A DNA stretch of 64,000 nucleotides, taken from assembly GCF_006491595.2 (NCBI RefSeq), contig NZ_VEVQ02000014.1:1-64000 (forward strand). Direction: 5' to 3'. The notes beneath the pieces were generated by a model that worked only from the letters and a program-made list of their open reading frames with translations, was not told the origin of the DNA and ran no database searches. Below, piece after piece: positions 1-8,766 of this stretch. The translations under genes were made by a program, and so were the position numbers. The stretch is from Flavobacterium jejuense (GTDB lineage: Bacteria > Bacteroidota > Bacteroidia > Flavobacteriales > Flavobacteriaceae). Each line of letters begins with the position of its first letter. Position 1 is the first letter of the stretch.

Positions 1-1849
1 GTTGGGTATAAAATTAGACGAGTTTTCAAAGGTAAAACCGGGAATCAATGAAGTGGTTAAGATAGATGTTTCAGGATTGTCTTTATATGATTTAATTATA
101 GCAATTTCTGAAGAACATCAATTAAACGTGAGTGTGGATAACAGTTTGAATACTCCTGTTGTAAATAATTTTCATGATGTTACTGTGAAAGATATCTTTT
201 TGTTTTTAGTCCAAAAATACGATTTGGAAGCTACTTTTATGAGTAATATCATCCTATTTAAGAAACGAAAAGAAGTGCCAATCATTGTAAAAAAAGAACT
301 TAAAGTTGTTGATGTTAGTTACAATGCGCAAAATGATTTCTTATCGGTTAAACTGGAAAACGATTCTTTGCCTGCAGTAGCTCAAGCTATCATTGATAAA
401 TCGGGTAAAAATGTAGTTTTAGCTCCAGATATTAAAACGTTAAAAGTTTCCTCTTATATTTTAAATCGCCCTTTTGATCAAGTGATTGAAATGATGGCCA
501 AATCAAATGATTTAATTGCTACTAAAGACGATAATGGGTTTTATTATTTGGAAAAAAACAACCAGCCGAAAGAAGCAAACAATACTATAAATTCAAACAA
601 CAGAAATTCATCTAGAAACAAATCTAAACCAGCTTCTGGATCGGAAGGATTCTATGACATTGAAGTTGATAATCAAGGTTTTTTAACAGTAAAAGCCAAT
701 GTAGCCGACGCAACCGATTTATTAATTGAAGCGGCTGAAAAATTAAACGTTAATTACTTTATTTACAACAAACCTGAGAACGAAAAAACATCACTTTTAG
801 CCAATAAAATTACGTTTGATGACTTATTAAATCATATTTTTAAAGGAAAAAAATACACCTACAGAAATCAAGAAGGTTTTTATATCATTGGAGAACAATC
901 TACTGAAGGATTGCGCTCTACTGAAATTATTCCTTTAGAAAACCGTTCAATTGAATCCGTTTTACAGTCGTTACCAAAGATTTTTAATGATAAGGTTGAG
1001 ATCAAAGAATTTATTGAATTGAATTCCTTAATAGTTTCAGGTTCCAAATCAACTATTGAAGAATTAAAATTATATATTAAGCAAATAGACAAAGTTGTGC
1101 CATTGGTACAAATTGAAGTCATTATTGTGCAATATAACAAGTCTTATGACATTCAAACGGGTTTAAAAGCAGGATTGGATAAAATTAATAAAGCACAAAC
1201 TAGTGGTGTCTTATTCCCAACAACTGATATGACTTTAGGAAGTTCATCCGTTAATAACTTAATTGATGCCTTTAATGGTTTAGGATTCATTAAGCTTGGA
1301 AAAGTTACTGACGCTTTTTATTTGAACTTACAAGTATTAGAAAACAACTCCATAATCAAAATTGAATCTACTCCAAAAATTGCAACCTTAAGTGGTCATG
1401 AAGCGACTTTGTCCATTGGTGAAACTAATTATTACTTTGAACAAAACAACCGTATTTTAAATAATAATCTAGGAAATGGTGGTGATATTTTGCAATCTGG
1501 AACTTGGAAACCAACAGAGGCCAACTTAGCGGTTAAAATAAAACCTTTTGTCTCAACCGATGAAAATGTAACTTTGAGTATTAATGTAGAAAAAAGTTCT
1601 TTTTTAGGAAGAGCTGGAGAAAATGCTCCTCCTGGAAAAGCAACTCAACAGTTTGAATCGTTAGTAAGGGTTCGTAACAACGAAATGGTTTTGCTAGGAG
1701 GTTTAGACGAATTAAAAAGAGAAAATTCTGGAACTGGTGTACCTCTTATCTCTAGAATTCCGATTTTAAAATGGTTTTTTAGTAGTAAAAAGAAAGCGAA
1801 AGGGAATTCGAAATTACATATTTTTATTAAACCAACAATAGTTTATTAA
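1..1849 (+). CDS. Secretin of a type II secretion / type IV pilus-like system (GspD/PilQ family), 5' end outside window
   Basis: This is an outer-membrane secretin, the multimeric channel of type II secretion or type IV pilus machines. The first about 80 visible residues look like an STN/N0-type secretin domain. Repeated N-domain-like modules follow, with a low-complexity Asn/Ser linker near residues 195-212. The C-terminal about 190 residues form the secretin domain, ending in the hallmark VPLISRIPILKWFF and a strand-rich tail. No signal peptide is present and the frame is open to base 1, so the true start lies upstream; the TTG at base 2 is not a credible start. The stop overlaps the next ATG by one base (TAATG), indicating translational coupling. 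Family assignment is strong; whether it serves T2SS, pili or another assembly system is inference. Confidence 0.85.
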   Translation, partial: LGIKLDEFSKVKPGINEVVKIDVSGLSLYDLIIAISEEHQLNVSVDNSLNTPVVNNFHDVTVKDIFLFLVQKYDLEATFMSNIILFKKRKEVPIIVKKELKVVDVSYNAQNDFLSVKLENDSLPAVAQAIIDKSGKNVVLAPDIKTLKVSSYILNRPFDQVIEMMAKSNDLIATKDDNGFYYLEKNNQPKEANNTINSNNRNSSRNKSKPASGSEGFYDIEVDNQGFLTVKANVADATDLLIEAAEKLNVNYFIYNKPENEKTSLLANKITFDDLLNHIFKGKKYTYRNQEGFYIIGEQSTEGLRSTEIIPLENRSIESVLQSLPKIFNDKVEIKEFIELNSLIVSGSKSTIEELKLYIKQIDKVVPLVQIEVIIVQYNKSYDIQTGLKAGLDKINKAQTSGVLFPTTDMTLGSSSVNNLIDAFNGLGFIKLGKVTDAFYLNLQVLENNSIIKIESTPKIATLSGHEATLSIGETNYYFEQNNRILNNNLGNGGDILQSGTWKPTEANLAVKIKPFVSTDENVTLSINVEKSSFLGRAGENAPPGKATQQFESLVRVRNNEMVLLGGLDELKRENSGTGVPLISRIPILKWFFSSKKKAKGNSKLHIFIKPTIVY

Positions 1850-3027
1850 TGATAACTATTCTTTCTAAAATATTCAAAATTAACTGTATTCAAGTTGTGG
1901 GTATCTTTCAAGATGCCGATACTGAGAAATATACGTTGCTTACGTTTAAAAAAACGAAAGATAAATTGGATATAATAGAAAATAAATCTTTTACAAATTT
2001 TAATTCTCTAATAGAAGTTATTGATGTAAAAATACCAGTTATACTTTCAGTTGATGTAAGAGGTGTTTTAAATAAAAAGATAGACGTTACCAGCGAAATT
2101 GATTTGGCTTGGCAAAAAAATATTGATTTCGACTCTATTTATCACACTAGTTATACTCTGAAAAACAACATTTTTATGAGTTTTTGCAGAAAAAATGTGG
2201 TAGAAGATTGGTTGGCAATTTTGGAAAGTAAAAAAATACAAATAATTGAGGTTTATACAGGTTCTCTACTTTCTGTTTTATTAGCTGATAACTTAAATAC
2301 AAATATTATAGTTTCAGGTAATTTGAGCTTGAATTTGGAGCAAAATGAATTGCTTAACTTTACAAAACTAGAGTCAATTCCTGATTTGAATTATACTATT
2401 GGTGAAAACTTGGTTTCCAATTACACATTGCCTTTATATGGTATAGCATTACATTATTTTGTTCAAAACGAGTCGGTTTCAAAATCAGAATGGAAAAATA
2501 AGTCAATAGATGAAGTAGTCTATAGGAAAGTTTTTTCAACATTTGGATTGACTATGTTAGTTGTTTTTTTAGTAACCTTACTAATTAGTTATTTGTTAAT
2601 CCAACATTATTCCTCAAAAAATGCAGAATTAAATATTCAGAATGTTTATTCAAACAAAGCATATCAACGAATAATATCTTTAGAAGAACAAAAAAAAGAC
2701 AAAGAAAAAATAATCAAAGATTCAGGTTTTTTATCCGATAAATTTTTATCGTATTATTCTTACGAAATCGTCAAATCAATACCTAATTCTATTTCTTTAA
2801 ATGAATTAAATAGTGCTCCTTTACAAAGAGTAGTAAAACATAATGAAAAAGTAGAAATTACTCCAGGAGTTATCTTGGTAAAAGGAATAACAATTGACGA
2901 AGATGGATTTAATAATTGGTTAAGAAATTTAAAAAAATTTGACTGGATAGCTAAATTCGAATTAGAAAGCTTAAAAAAAGACAAAAGAAACAATACACTG
3001 TTTAGTCTAAAAATTCTCATTAAATAA
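1849..3027 (+). CDS. GspL / PilM-PilN-like inner-membrane assembly protein
   Basis: A 392-residue bitopic protein with a cytoplasmic N-terminal part of about 225 residues, one hydrophobic segment (roughly residues 233-252, FGLTMLVVFLVTLLISYLLI) and a periplasmic part that starts with a charged coiled-coil-like stretch. This is the layout of GspL, or of a PilM-PilN fusion, which join the cytoplasmic ATPase to the periplasmic ring. Sequence similarity to the proteobacterial proteins is not visible by eye. The call rests on topology and on position between a secretin and a GspM/PilO-sized protein, with TAATG overlaps on both sides. Confidence 0.6.
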   Translation: MITILSKIFKINCIQVVGIFQDADTEKYTLLTFKKTKDKLDIIENKSFTNFNSLIEVIDVKIPVILSVDVRGVLNKKIDVTSEIDLAWQKNIDFDSIYHTSYTLKNNIFMSFCRKNVVEDWLAILESKKIQIIEVYTGSLLSVLLADNLNTNIIVSGNLSLNLEQNELLNFTKLESIPDLNYTIGENLVSNYTLPLYGIALHYFVQNESVSKSEWKNKSIDEVVYRKVFSTFGLTMLVVFLVTLLISYLLIQHYSSKNAELNIQNVYSNKAYQRIISLEEQKKDKEKIIKDSGFLSDKFLSYYSYEIVKSIPNSISLNELNSAPLQRVVKHNEKVEITPGVILVKGITIDEDGFNNWLRNLKKFDWIAKFELESLKKDKRNNTLFSLKILIK

Positions 3028-3554
3028 TGTTTGAACAGTACACATATAAACAAAAATGCATTGCTTTAATGATAGTGTTTTTTATGCTAACTTATACTGC
3101 ATACAAGCGTTCTTTTAAAAACTTAATTGAAGTTTTTAAAGAAAATAAAGAACTTACAGCACGGTCAAATGATATAGCAAGTAAATCTGAAAACTTAGAG
3201 CTTTTAGCAATGGAAATTGCTAGCTATGATAAGTATTTAGGTAACCAAAATATTGCTAGAGATATTGTACAACAAGAAGTCATTGCTTTTTCAACACAAC
3301 ATCAAGGAATTTCTATTAATGATTTACAGGCTATACATATGTTTGAAGGTGAAAATTATTCCATTTACACCAATCAGTTAGATGTTACTGGAAATATTAA
3401 TGATTTAATGAGACTAGCTTATGATTTTGAAACAAAATTTAACTTTTCAAGAGTTGTAAGCACAAATTATTACACTGTTAAAAAGAATAATAAAAACGAA
3501 ATATTACATTTGAAAATACTATTTCAAAATTACGAGATGAAATCAAAAAAATAA
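3027..3554 (+). CDS. GspM / PilO-like inner-membrane assembly protein
   Basis: A 175-residue protein with a single N-terminal membrane helix (about residues 12-25), then a helical stretch (about 30-70) and a small alpha/beta domain. This is the plan of GspM/PilO, which pairs with GspL/PilN in the inner-membrane platform. It overlaps the preceding stop codon by one base and the lipoprotein gene follows after 11 bases, so it is in the same operon. Identification is by architecture and context, not by a recognised motif. Confidence 0.55.
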   Translation: MFEQYTYKQKCIALMIVFFMLTYTAYKRSFKNLIEVFKENKELTARSNDIASKSENLELLAMEIASYDKYLGNQNIARDIVQQEVIAFSTQHQGISINDLQAIHMFEGENYSIYTNQLDVTGNINDLMRLAYDFETKFNFSRVVSTNYYTVKKNNKNEILHLKILFQNYEMKSKK

Positions 3555-3565
3555 ATTTAGAATAG

Positions 3566-4525
3566 ATGAAAATAATAAACAAATTGATACTAATTGGATT
3601 AATAGCAATATCTTTTTCCTGCGAAGATATATTAGAAGAAGATATTACCAATGACATAGTACAAATAGTATATCCTACTGAAGGCATAACTATTGAAAGT
3701 AATGTTGCTACATTTCAATGGAATCATTTAGATGGAGCAGATGATTATCGTGTACAAATATATACAGGAAATCAATTTCAAGTATTTGACACTTTGGTAA
3801 ATACAAACACAGTAACCCTTCCTTTAATTCAAGGAACTTATCAATGGAGAGTAAGAGGAGAAAATTCTGCTTATGAATCTACTTATACTTTCCCTATTAC
3901 TTTTGATGTTAATGAATCAGAAGATTTAACAAATCAGCTAGTCATTTTATCTGCTCCTTCAAGTACTTTTGCAACGAATCAGAATAGCATAACACTTTCA
4001 TGGGAAACTTTGACAGCAGCAGATTATTATGAAGTTCTTGTTACTAATACAACTTCTGGAAATATTGCATTTACAGATAACAATGTTACAGCAACAAATA
4101 TTACTTTAAATAGTTCAAATATAACAGGAGATGGACAATATTCATGGAAAGTGAAAGCTTATAATAATACAACCAGTACAGAAACACAGTTTTCTACTAG
4201 GAATTTTTTAGTAGATACAGTTGTTCCAAATCAGCCACAAAATAATCAGCCAGCAAATAATACTTCACAAACTATAAATCAGACTGTTAGTTTTAGCTGG
4301 ACCATTCCATTAGATTCTGGAATTATACAATCTGCTATTTCTTATGAAATACAAATTGCTTCTGATATTAATTTTACCACCATTATACAGTCTTCTCCTG
4401 TTTCAGTAACGAGTTTTCAGCAATCGTTTACTGCTGCTGGGATTTATTATTGGAGAGTTAGAGCAAAAGACGCAGCTTTAAATACAGGAGCTTACAGTTC
4501 TGGATATAAATTGACAATTAATTAA
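3566..4525 (+). CDS. Lipoprotein with three fibronectin-III-like repeats
   Basis: The N-terminus has a lipoprotein signal peptide ending in the lipobox-like ISFSC, with Cys near residue 19. The rest contains three Ig/Fn3-like modules of about 95 residues, each marked by a late strand with the pattern YQWRVR / YSWKVK / YYWRVR (about residues 93, 193 and 297). Such modules usually mediate protein or carbohydrate contacts on the surface. It sits inside the secretin operon, 11 bases after the GspM-like gene and 2 bases before the GspC-like gene. It may therefore be a lineage-specific accessory of the machine, such as a pilotin-like or substrate-binding lipoprotein; that role is inferred from position only. 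Confidence 0.7.
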   Translation: MKIINKLILIGLIAISFSCEDILEEDITNDIVQIVYPTEGITIESNVATFQWNHLDGADDYRVQIYTGNQFQVFDTLVNTNTVTLPLIQGTYQWRVRGENSAYESTYTFPITFDVNESEDLTNQLVILSAPSSTFATNQNSITLSWETLTAADYYEVLVTNTTSGNIAFTDNNVTATNITLNSSNITGDGQYSWKVKAYNNTTSTETQFSTRNFLVDTVVPNQPQNNQPANNTSQTINQTVSFSWTIPLDSGIIQSAISYEIQIASDINFTTIIQSSPVSVTSFQQSFTAAGIYYWRVRAKDAALNTGAYSSGYKLTIN

Positions 4526-4527
4526 AA

Positions 4528-5025
4528 ATGGAAACCAAGAAAGCGATTAATATAGTTTTGATAATTGTAGTACTTTCCTTGTGGGGAACAGTTAGCTATA
4601 AGTATATTAATCGCTTTTTTGGAAATGACGAAATTGCTATAAATCTTTCTAATGACTATAATTATAATGCAATTTCAATAATAAAGAAAGATACTTTTGC
4701 TTTAGAACCCTTAACTAAAGATCCTTTTTTAAATAAAGTGTTTTCAAAACCTAAAGAGCAAACAATAAGGACAATTACAATTCCAAAACCCAAAATAGAT
4801 CCGAAACCAAAAGAGGGTATTCTATTTCCCAGTGTTCAATATTTTGGCTATATTAAATCAAAAGATAAAAAAGAAGAACTTATATTGATTAAAATAAATA
4901 ATCGCTTAGAACGTGTAAGGCTGAATGATAATATTGATGGACTTATAATAAATAAAATATATAAAGATTCGATTGTAGTCCATTTTAATAAAGAGACAAG
5001 AAGTTTCAAAAAAAATAAAGGCTAG
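4528..5025 (+). CDS. GspC / PilP-like inner-membrane linker protein
   Basis: A 165-residue protein with one N-terminal membrane helix (about residues 8-25), a proline- and lysine-rich linker (about 85-100, PKPKIDPKPKEG) and a small beta-rich C-terminal domain. GspC and PilP share this layout; their homology-region domain contacts the secretin N0 domain. It is the last gene of the operon, followed by 162 bp without a gene. The match is structural, not by motif, so the call is moderate. Confidence 0.5.
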   Translation: METKKAINIVLIIVVLSLWGTVSYKYINRFFGNDEIAINLSNDYNYNAISIIKKDTFALEPLTKDPFLNKVFSKPKEQTIRTITIPKPKIDPKPKEGILFPSVQYFGYIKSKDKKEELILIKINNRLERVRLNDNIDGLIINKIYKDSIVVHFNKETRSFKKNKG

Positions 5026-5089
5026 TACTAAATTTTAGTTTCGTTTTTATATATAAATCTAATTAGCGCATCATTAATACTTGATTTGT

Positions 5090-5132
5090 TTGGGTAGCAA
5101 TTGGGTAGCATTGCCATATTTAGCCATATTTA
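5090..5132. repeat. Two adjacent short tandem duplications with helical-turn spacing
   Basis: TTGGGTAGCA occurs at 5090-5099 and again at 5101-5110 (11-base period). GCCATATTTA then occurs twice head to tail at 5113-5122 and 5123-5132 (10-base period). They lie in the gap between the GspC-like gene and the S74 surface protein, about 55 bases ahead of the latter. One-turn spacing would suit a DNA-binding protein contacting one face of the helix, but no known operator is recognised. Confidence 0.6.
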
Positions 5133-5187
5133 GTAGTATATTTTTTATTTTAAATATTTATTTTGCAAGCTTTTAAAATAAATATTC

Positions 5188-6537
5188 ATGATGAAAAAAA
5201 TTGGCTGCTTTATTTTCCTTTTTAATGTTTTTAATTTTGTAACTGCGCAAGTTGGAGTGAATACAACTAGTCCAAAAGCGAGTTTGGATATTCAAATTAA
5301 CGATGCTACAAATCCTACAAACGAAGATGGAATTTTAATTCCAAGAATTGATACTTTCCCTTCTAGCAACCCAACCGCAGATCAAAATGCTATGTTAGTC
5401 TATTTAACCACTGTAGTTGGTACAAATAATCCAGGTTTTTACTATTGGGATAATGCCACTACAACTTGGATTGGTTTACAAAAAACAGGCACTATTTCTA
5501 AAATTATAGATGCCGATTTAGATACTCAAATTCAAGTGGAAGCATCTGCAGATGAAGATATTATAAGATTTAAAACTACTGGAATTGAGTTCTTTAACAT
5601 GAATAATGGTCGAATAAATGTTGCAAATACGGGGCATTCAACATTTTTAGGTTTAAATGCAGGAGCAAATGATGATTTAACTACAAATTCTAATACAGCT
5701 GTAGGAAGTCATGCTTTATATTTAAATGTAAATGGCATTCAAAATGTAGCATTAGGTAGAACCGCTTTATACAGCAACACATCAAATGGTAATACCGCTG
5801 TAGGTACTTTTGCTTCAAGATTATTGACAACGGGTGCATTTAACACATCTATAGGTATTGCAACTTTAGAATTTAATGTTTCTGGTTCTTATAATACTGC
5901 TTTAGGAGCAAACGCAGGTAAAAACAATCCAAATGGTAGCAATAATACCTTACTTGGATTTTATGCAGGTGAAAATTCGACAGGTTCAGGAAATGTATTT
6001 GTAGGATATTCATCAGGGAGAAATGAGACAGGAAGTAATAAATTATATATCGACAACTCCAATACAACTTCTCCATTAATTTATGGAGAATTTGACAACG
6101 ATTATTTACAAATAAATGGCAACTTCGATGTAGGGGTTTCTGGAGATGGAACTGTGGCTCGTTCTAATGCTTGGAATACTTTTAGTGACCGTCGTTGGAA
6201 AACCAATTTTAAAAAGATTGATAACGCTTTAGATAAATTAAATCAAATTAACGGGTATTATTACAAGTGGAAAGATAAAAAAGACCAATCTCTCCAAATT
6301 GGGGTGATTGCTCAAGAAATAGAAGCTGTTTTACCTGAAATAGTTAGTACAGACAAAAACGGCTATAAAAGTGTTGATTATTCTAAAATTTCAGCATTAT
6401 TAATTCAAGTAGCCAAAGAGCAACAAAGCATCATTGAAAATCAAGAAACAAAAATCGAAGAACTGAGTAACAAATACACCAATTTGGCTAAAGAAATTGA
6501 AAACATGAAACAACTATTATCTTCAAAAAAAGAATAA
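5188..6537 (+). CDS. Trimeric adhesin-like surface protein with C-terminal S74 (tail-fibre chaperone) domain
   Basis: The protein has a signal peptide (first about 21 residues, ending TAQ), then the VGVNTTSPKASLDI opening common to Bacteroidetes surface proteins. A middle part (about residues 150-285) carries YadA-head-like repeats of the type NTAVG / NVALG / NTALG / NTLLG. The last about 110 residues resemble the Peptidase_S74 intramolecular chaperone, with SDRRWKTNF, a GVIAQEIE element, VDYSKIS and a terminal coiled coil. In phage tail spikes this domain drives trimerisation and then cuts itself off at the conserved Ser. The start has two consecutive Met codons. A strong terminator follows. 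It stands alone and is probably a surface fibre; its target is unknown. Confidence 0.8.
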   Translation: MMKKIGCFIFLFNVFNFVTAQVGVNTTSPKASLDIQINDATNPTNEDGILIPRIDTFPSSNPTADQNAMLVYLTTVVGTNNPGFYYWDNATTTWIGLQKTGTISKIIDADLDTQIQVEASADEDIIRFKTTGIEFFNMNNGRINVANTGHSTFLGLNAGANDDLTTNSNTAVGSHALYLNVNGIQNVALGRTALYSNTSNGNTAVGTFASRLLTTGAFNTSIGIATLEFNVSGSYNTALGANAGKNNPNGSNNTLLGFYAGENSTGSGNVFVGYSSGRNETGSNKLYIDNSNTTSPLIYGEFDNDYLQINGNFDVGVSGDGTVARSNAWNTFSDRRWKTNFKKIDNALDKLNQINGYYYKWKDKKDQSLQIGVIAQEIEAVLPEIVSTDKNGYKSVDYSKISALLIQVAKEQQSIIENQETKIEELSNKYTNLAKEIENMKQLLSSKKE

Positions 6538-6561
6538 AATTGTAACAATATAAATAAAAAA

Positions 6562-6585
6562 AACCACTCATTGAGTGGTTTTTTT
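6562..6585. terminator. Bidirectional rho-independent terminator
   Basis: AACCACTCA at 6562-6570 pairs with TGAGTGGTT at 6572-6580, followed by a T run. On the other strand an A run at 6555-6561 gives a U tract after the same hairpin. It therefore serves both the S74 surface protein (+) and tRNA-Phe (-), which converge here. Confidence 0.85.
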
Positions 6586-6586
6586 G

Positions 6587-6659
6587 TGGTACCTCCAGGA
6601 ATCGAACCAGGGACACATGGATTTTCAGTCCATTGCTCTACCAACTGAGCTAAGGTACC
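6587..6659 (-). tRNA. tRNA-Phe (GAA)
   Basis: On the minus strand the 73-nt gene has a perfect 7-bp acceptor stem (GGTACCT/AGGTACC), D arm GCTC-AGTTGGTA-GAGC, anticodon arm ATGGA-CTGAAAA-TCCAT with anticodon GAA, and a T arm with loop TTCGATT. Discriminator base is A, usual for tRNA-Phe. CCA is not encoded. A terminator hairpin follows and a consensus promoter precedes it. Confidence 0.97.
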
Positions 6660-6679
6660 TTGCTTTGTTTTAGCGAGTG

Positions 6680-6709
6680 CAAATATAGAACCCTTTTTGT
6701 AATTTCCAA
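6680..6709 (-). promoter_or_regulatory. Bacteroidetes-type promoter of tRNA-Phe
   Basis: On the minus strand TTG (6707-6709) is followed after exactly 19 bases by TATATTTG (6680-6687). This matches the Bacteroidetes -33/-7 consensus TTG...TAnnTTTG. The tRNA begins about 20 bases downstream. Confidence 0.75.
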
Positions 6710-6762
6710 AACATTTTTTTAAAAAAATCAATTTGTATATTTGTTAACTCAAAAAACGAAAC

Positions 6763-7500
6763 ATGCTTTTAACTATAGATATAGGGAACACAAGAATTAA
6801 ATGTGCTGTATTTGAACAAAATACACTTTTTGAAAAATTTGTTTTTACTAAAGAAGACGCTTTAAAAAATTTTAAAAAAATTTTAAAAAAAAATAAGACT
6901 ATTGAGTTTTCCATCTCATCTTCGGTAGGAAAATTAGAAAAAGAGTGTTTAGAATACATAAATGCACATTCAAAATTAATAATCGTTTCACATGAATTAA
7001 TTTTTCCTTTTAAAAACTTATATAGTACTCCTAAAACGTTAGGAATTGATAGAATGGTTTTAGCTGCTGGAGCAAATCTATTGTATCCAAACTCAAATTG
7101 TTTAATCATTGATGCGGGAACATGTGTTACTTATGATTTTATTGATGATAATAATTATTATCTAGGAGGAGCTATTTCTCCAGGAATTAATCTTAGATAT
7201 CAAGCTTTACACAATTACACAGCAAAACTACCGTTATTAGAAAAAAAAGATATAAATCAATTTATTGGAATTTCAACAGATGAATCTATCCATTCAGGAA
7301 TAGTTAATGGACTAGTGTATGAAATTGAGGGCTTTGTTACCCAATATTTTCATAAATATGAACATTTAACAATAATTTTAACAGGAGGAGATGCAGATTT
7401 TTTGGCTAAAAGATTAAAAAGCACCATATTTGCCAATTCAAATTTTTTACTAGAAAGTTTGAATTTATTATTTAATTATGTACAAACACAAAATGATTAA
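6763..7500 (+). CDS. coaX: Type III pantothenate kinase
   Basis: CoaX phosphorylates pantothenate with ATP, the first step of coenzyme A synthesis. It belongs to the ASKHA fold. Visible motifs are the phosphate-1 loop DIGNTR (residues 6-11), GIDR (94-97), the DAGTCVTYD motif (117-125) and GGAISPG (135-141). The length of 245 residues is normal for the family. A TATATTTG element at 6736-6743 lies about 20 bases before the start, but no convincing -33 TTG is found at the right distance. It is the first gene of a rightward run of envelope genes and overlaps the start of the next one. CoaX replaces the CoaA type of kinase in many bacteria. Confidence 0.95.
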   Translation: MLLTIDIGNTRIKCAVFEQNTLFEKFVFTKEDALKNFKKILKKNKTIEFSISSSVGKLEKECLEYINAHSKLIIVSHELIFPFKNLYSTPKTLGIDRMVLAAGANLLYPNSNCLIIDAGTCVTYDFIDDNNYYLGGAISPGINLRYQALHNYTAKLPLLEKKDINQFIGISTDESIHSGIVNGLVYEIEGFVTQYFHKYEHLTIILTGGDADFLAKRLKSTIFANSNFLLESLNLLFNYVQTQND

Positions 7501-8743
7501 AAAATGTATAATTTGTATAACACTTTTAACTAGTGTTATTGCTTTTTCTCAAAGGAATACTTCTTCACCATATTCTTTTTATGGATTAGGAGAAGTGAAA
7601 TTTAGAGGAACGGAGAGTTCTAGAGCGATGGGTGGTTTAGGTATTGAAGGAGATAGTATTAGTTTAAATTTATTAAACCCAGCATCTTACTCTTCATTAA
7701 GACTAACTTCTTTTGCTGTTGGTGGGACGACTACTTTTTCAAACTTAAAAAATGAGTCTGAAAAAGAAAAAGCAAAAAGCACGAGTTTGGATTATATCGC
7801 TGTTGGTATTCCAATGGGTGATTTCGGAGCTTCTTTTGGACTTATACCTTTCAGTGCTGTAGGTTATAATATATCAAATTCTGGGGAAGACGAATTTGGT
7901 AACCAAACAAATAAAACATCTTTTGGAGAAGGAAATATTAACAGATTTTTTGTTGGAGGTTCATATAGCGTGAATAAAAATTTAAGTTTAGGGGTTGATC
8001 TACAATATAATTTTGGTAATATTGACACAGAGACCATTGAAGGAATTTCAATATTACAATTGCAGTCTAGAGAAAGAAATTCGTCTAGAATTACAGGAAC
8101 ATCTTTTAATTTTGGTGCTTTGTATAACAGAAAAATTACAGATAAGTACAAGTTATATGCAAGTTTAACTTATTCACCTGAAGCTAAATTAACATCTAAA
8201 AATGAAAGAAATTTGGCAACAGTTACCTATTCTTCAAGTGGTTCAGAGAACATTAATAATCAAGAAGATGTTGTTGTAAATGATACAAATTTGAAAATTC
8301 CTTCTAAATTAGCAGTTGGACTGGGGATTGGGGAAACAAATAAATGGTTGATAGGAACAGAAGTTACATTTCAGAAGAATAGTCAGTTAGTAAATAGATT
8401 TGATGATTTTAATAATGGGACATATGAGGACTCTCAAAAATACGTTATAGGGGGTTATTATATCCCAAAATTTGATTCATATTCAAGTTACTTAAGTAGA
8501 GTGGTTTACAGAGCTGGTTTTAGGTATGAGAATATTGGTTTAGTCATTAAAGACCAAAGTATTGAAGATTATGGCATGAATTTTGGACTTGGATTACCAC
8601 TAGGGTTCTCTAAAATAGATTTAGGCTTTGAAATGGGAGTTAGAGGAACTCAGTACAATAATTTAATTAGGGAAAACTATTTCAACATTAGTGTTGGGTT
8701 ATCATTAAGTGATAAATGGTTTAAGAAACGTAAAATTGATTAG
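7493..8743 (+). CDS. Putative outer-membrane beta-barrel protein
   Basis: A 416-residue protein with a signal peptide (MIKKCIICITLLTSVIAFSQ) and then a strand-rich chain with alternating hydrophobic residues, many Gly/Tyr/Phe and a C-terminal pattern ending in YFNISVGLSLSDKWF. This fits an outer-membrane barrel of the porin/FadL-like size class. An alternative ATG at 7478 would add five residues and enlarge the overlap with coaX; 7493 gives the cleaner signal peptide. It has no recognised catalytic motif. The place between coaX and a TPR protein gene suggests a conserved envelope role, but no substrate can be named. Confidence 0.7.
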   Translation: MIKKCIICITLLTSVIAFSQRNTSSPYSFYGLGEVKFRGTESSRAMGGLGIEGDSISLNLLNPASYSSLRLTSFAVGGTTTFSNLKNESEKEKAKSTSLDYIAVGIPMGDFGASFGLIPFSAVGYNISNSGEDEFGNQTNKTSFGEGNINRFFVGGSYSVNKNLSLGVDLQYNFGNIDTETIEGISILQLQSRERNSSRITGTSFNFGALYNRKITDKYKLYASLTYSPEAKLTSKNERNLATVTYSSSGSENINNQEDVVVNDTNLKIPSKLAVGLGIGETNKWLIGTEVTFQKNSQLVNRFDDFNNGTYEDSQKYVIGGYYIPKFDSYSSYLSRVVYRAGFRYENIGLVIKDQSIEDYGMNFGLGLPLGFSKIDLGFEMGVRGTQYNNLIRENYFNISVGLSLSDKWFKKRKID

Positions 8744-8766
8744 TAATTTTTTAGAATAATTATAAA

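Noticed and set aside
5188..6537. Prophage tail-fibre gene
   Set aside because: Signal peptide and Bacteroidetes surface-protein opening point to a cellular surface protein; no phage structural, lysis or integrase genes are adjacent.
6441..6731. Minus-strand open frame with LAQLVEQWTENPCVPGSIP
   Set aside because: This is a translation through tRNA-Phe and its terminator, a familiar false protein.
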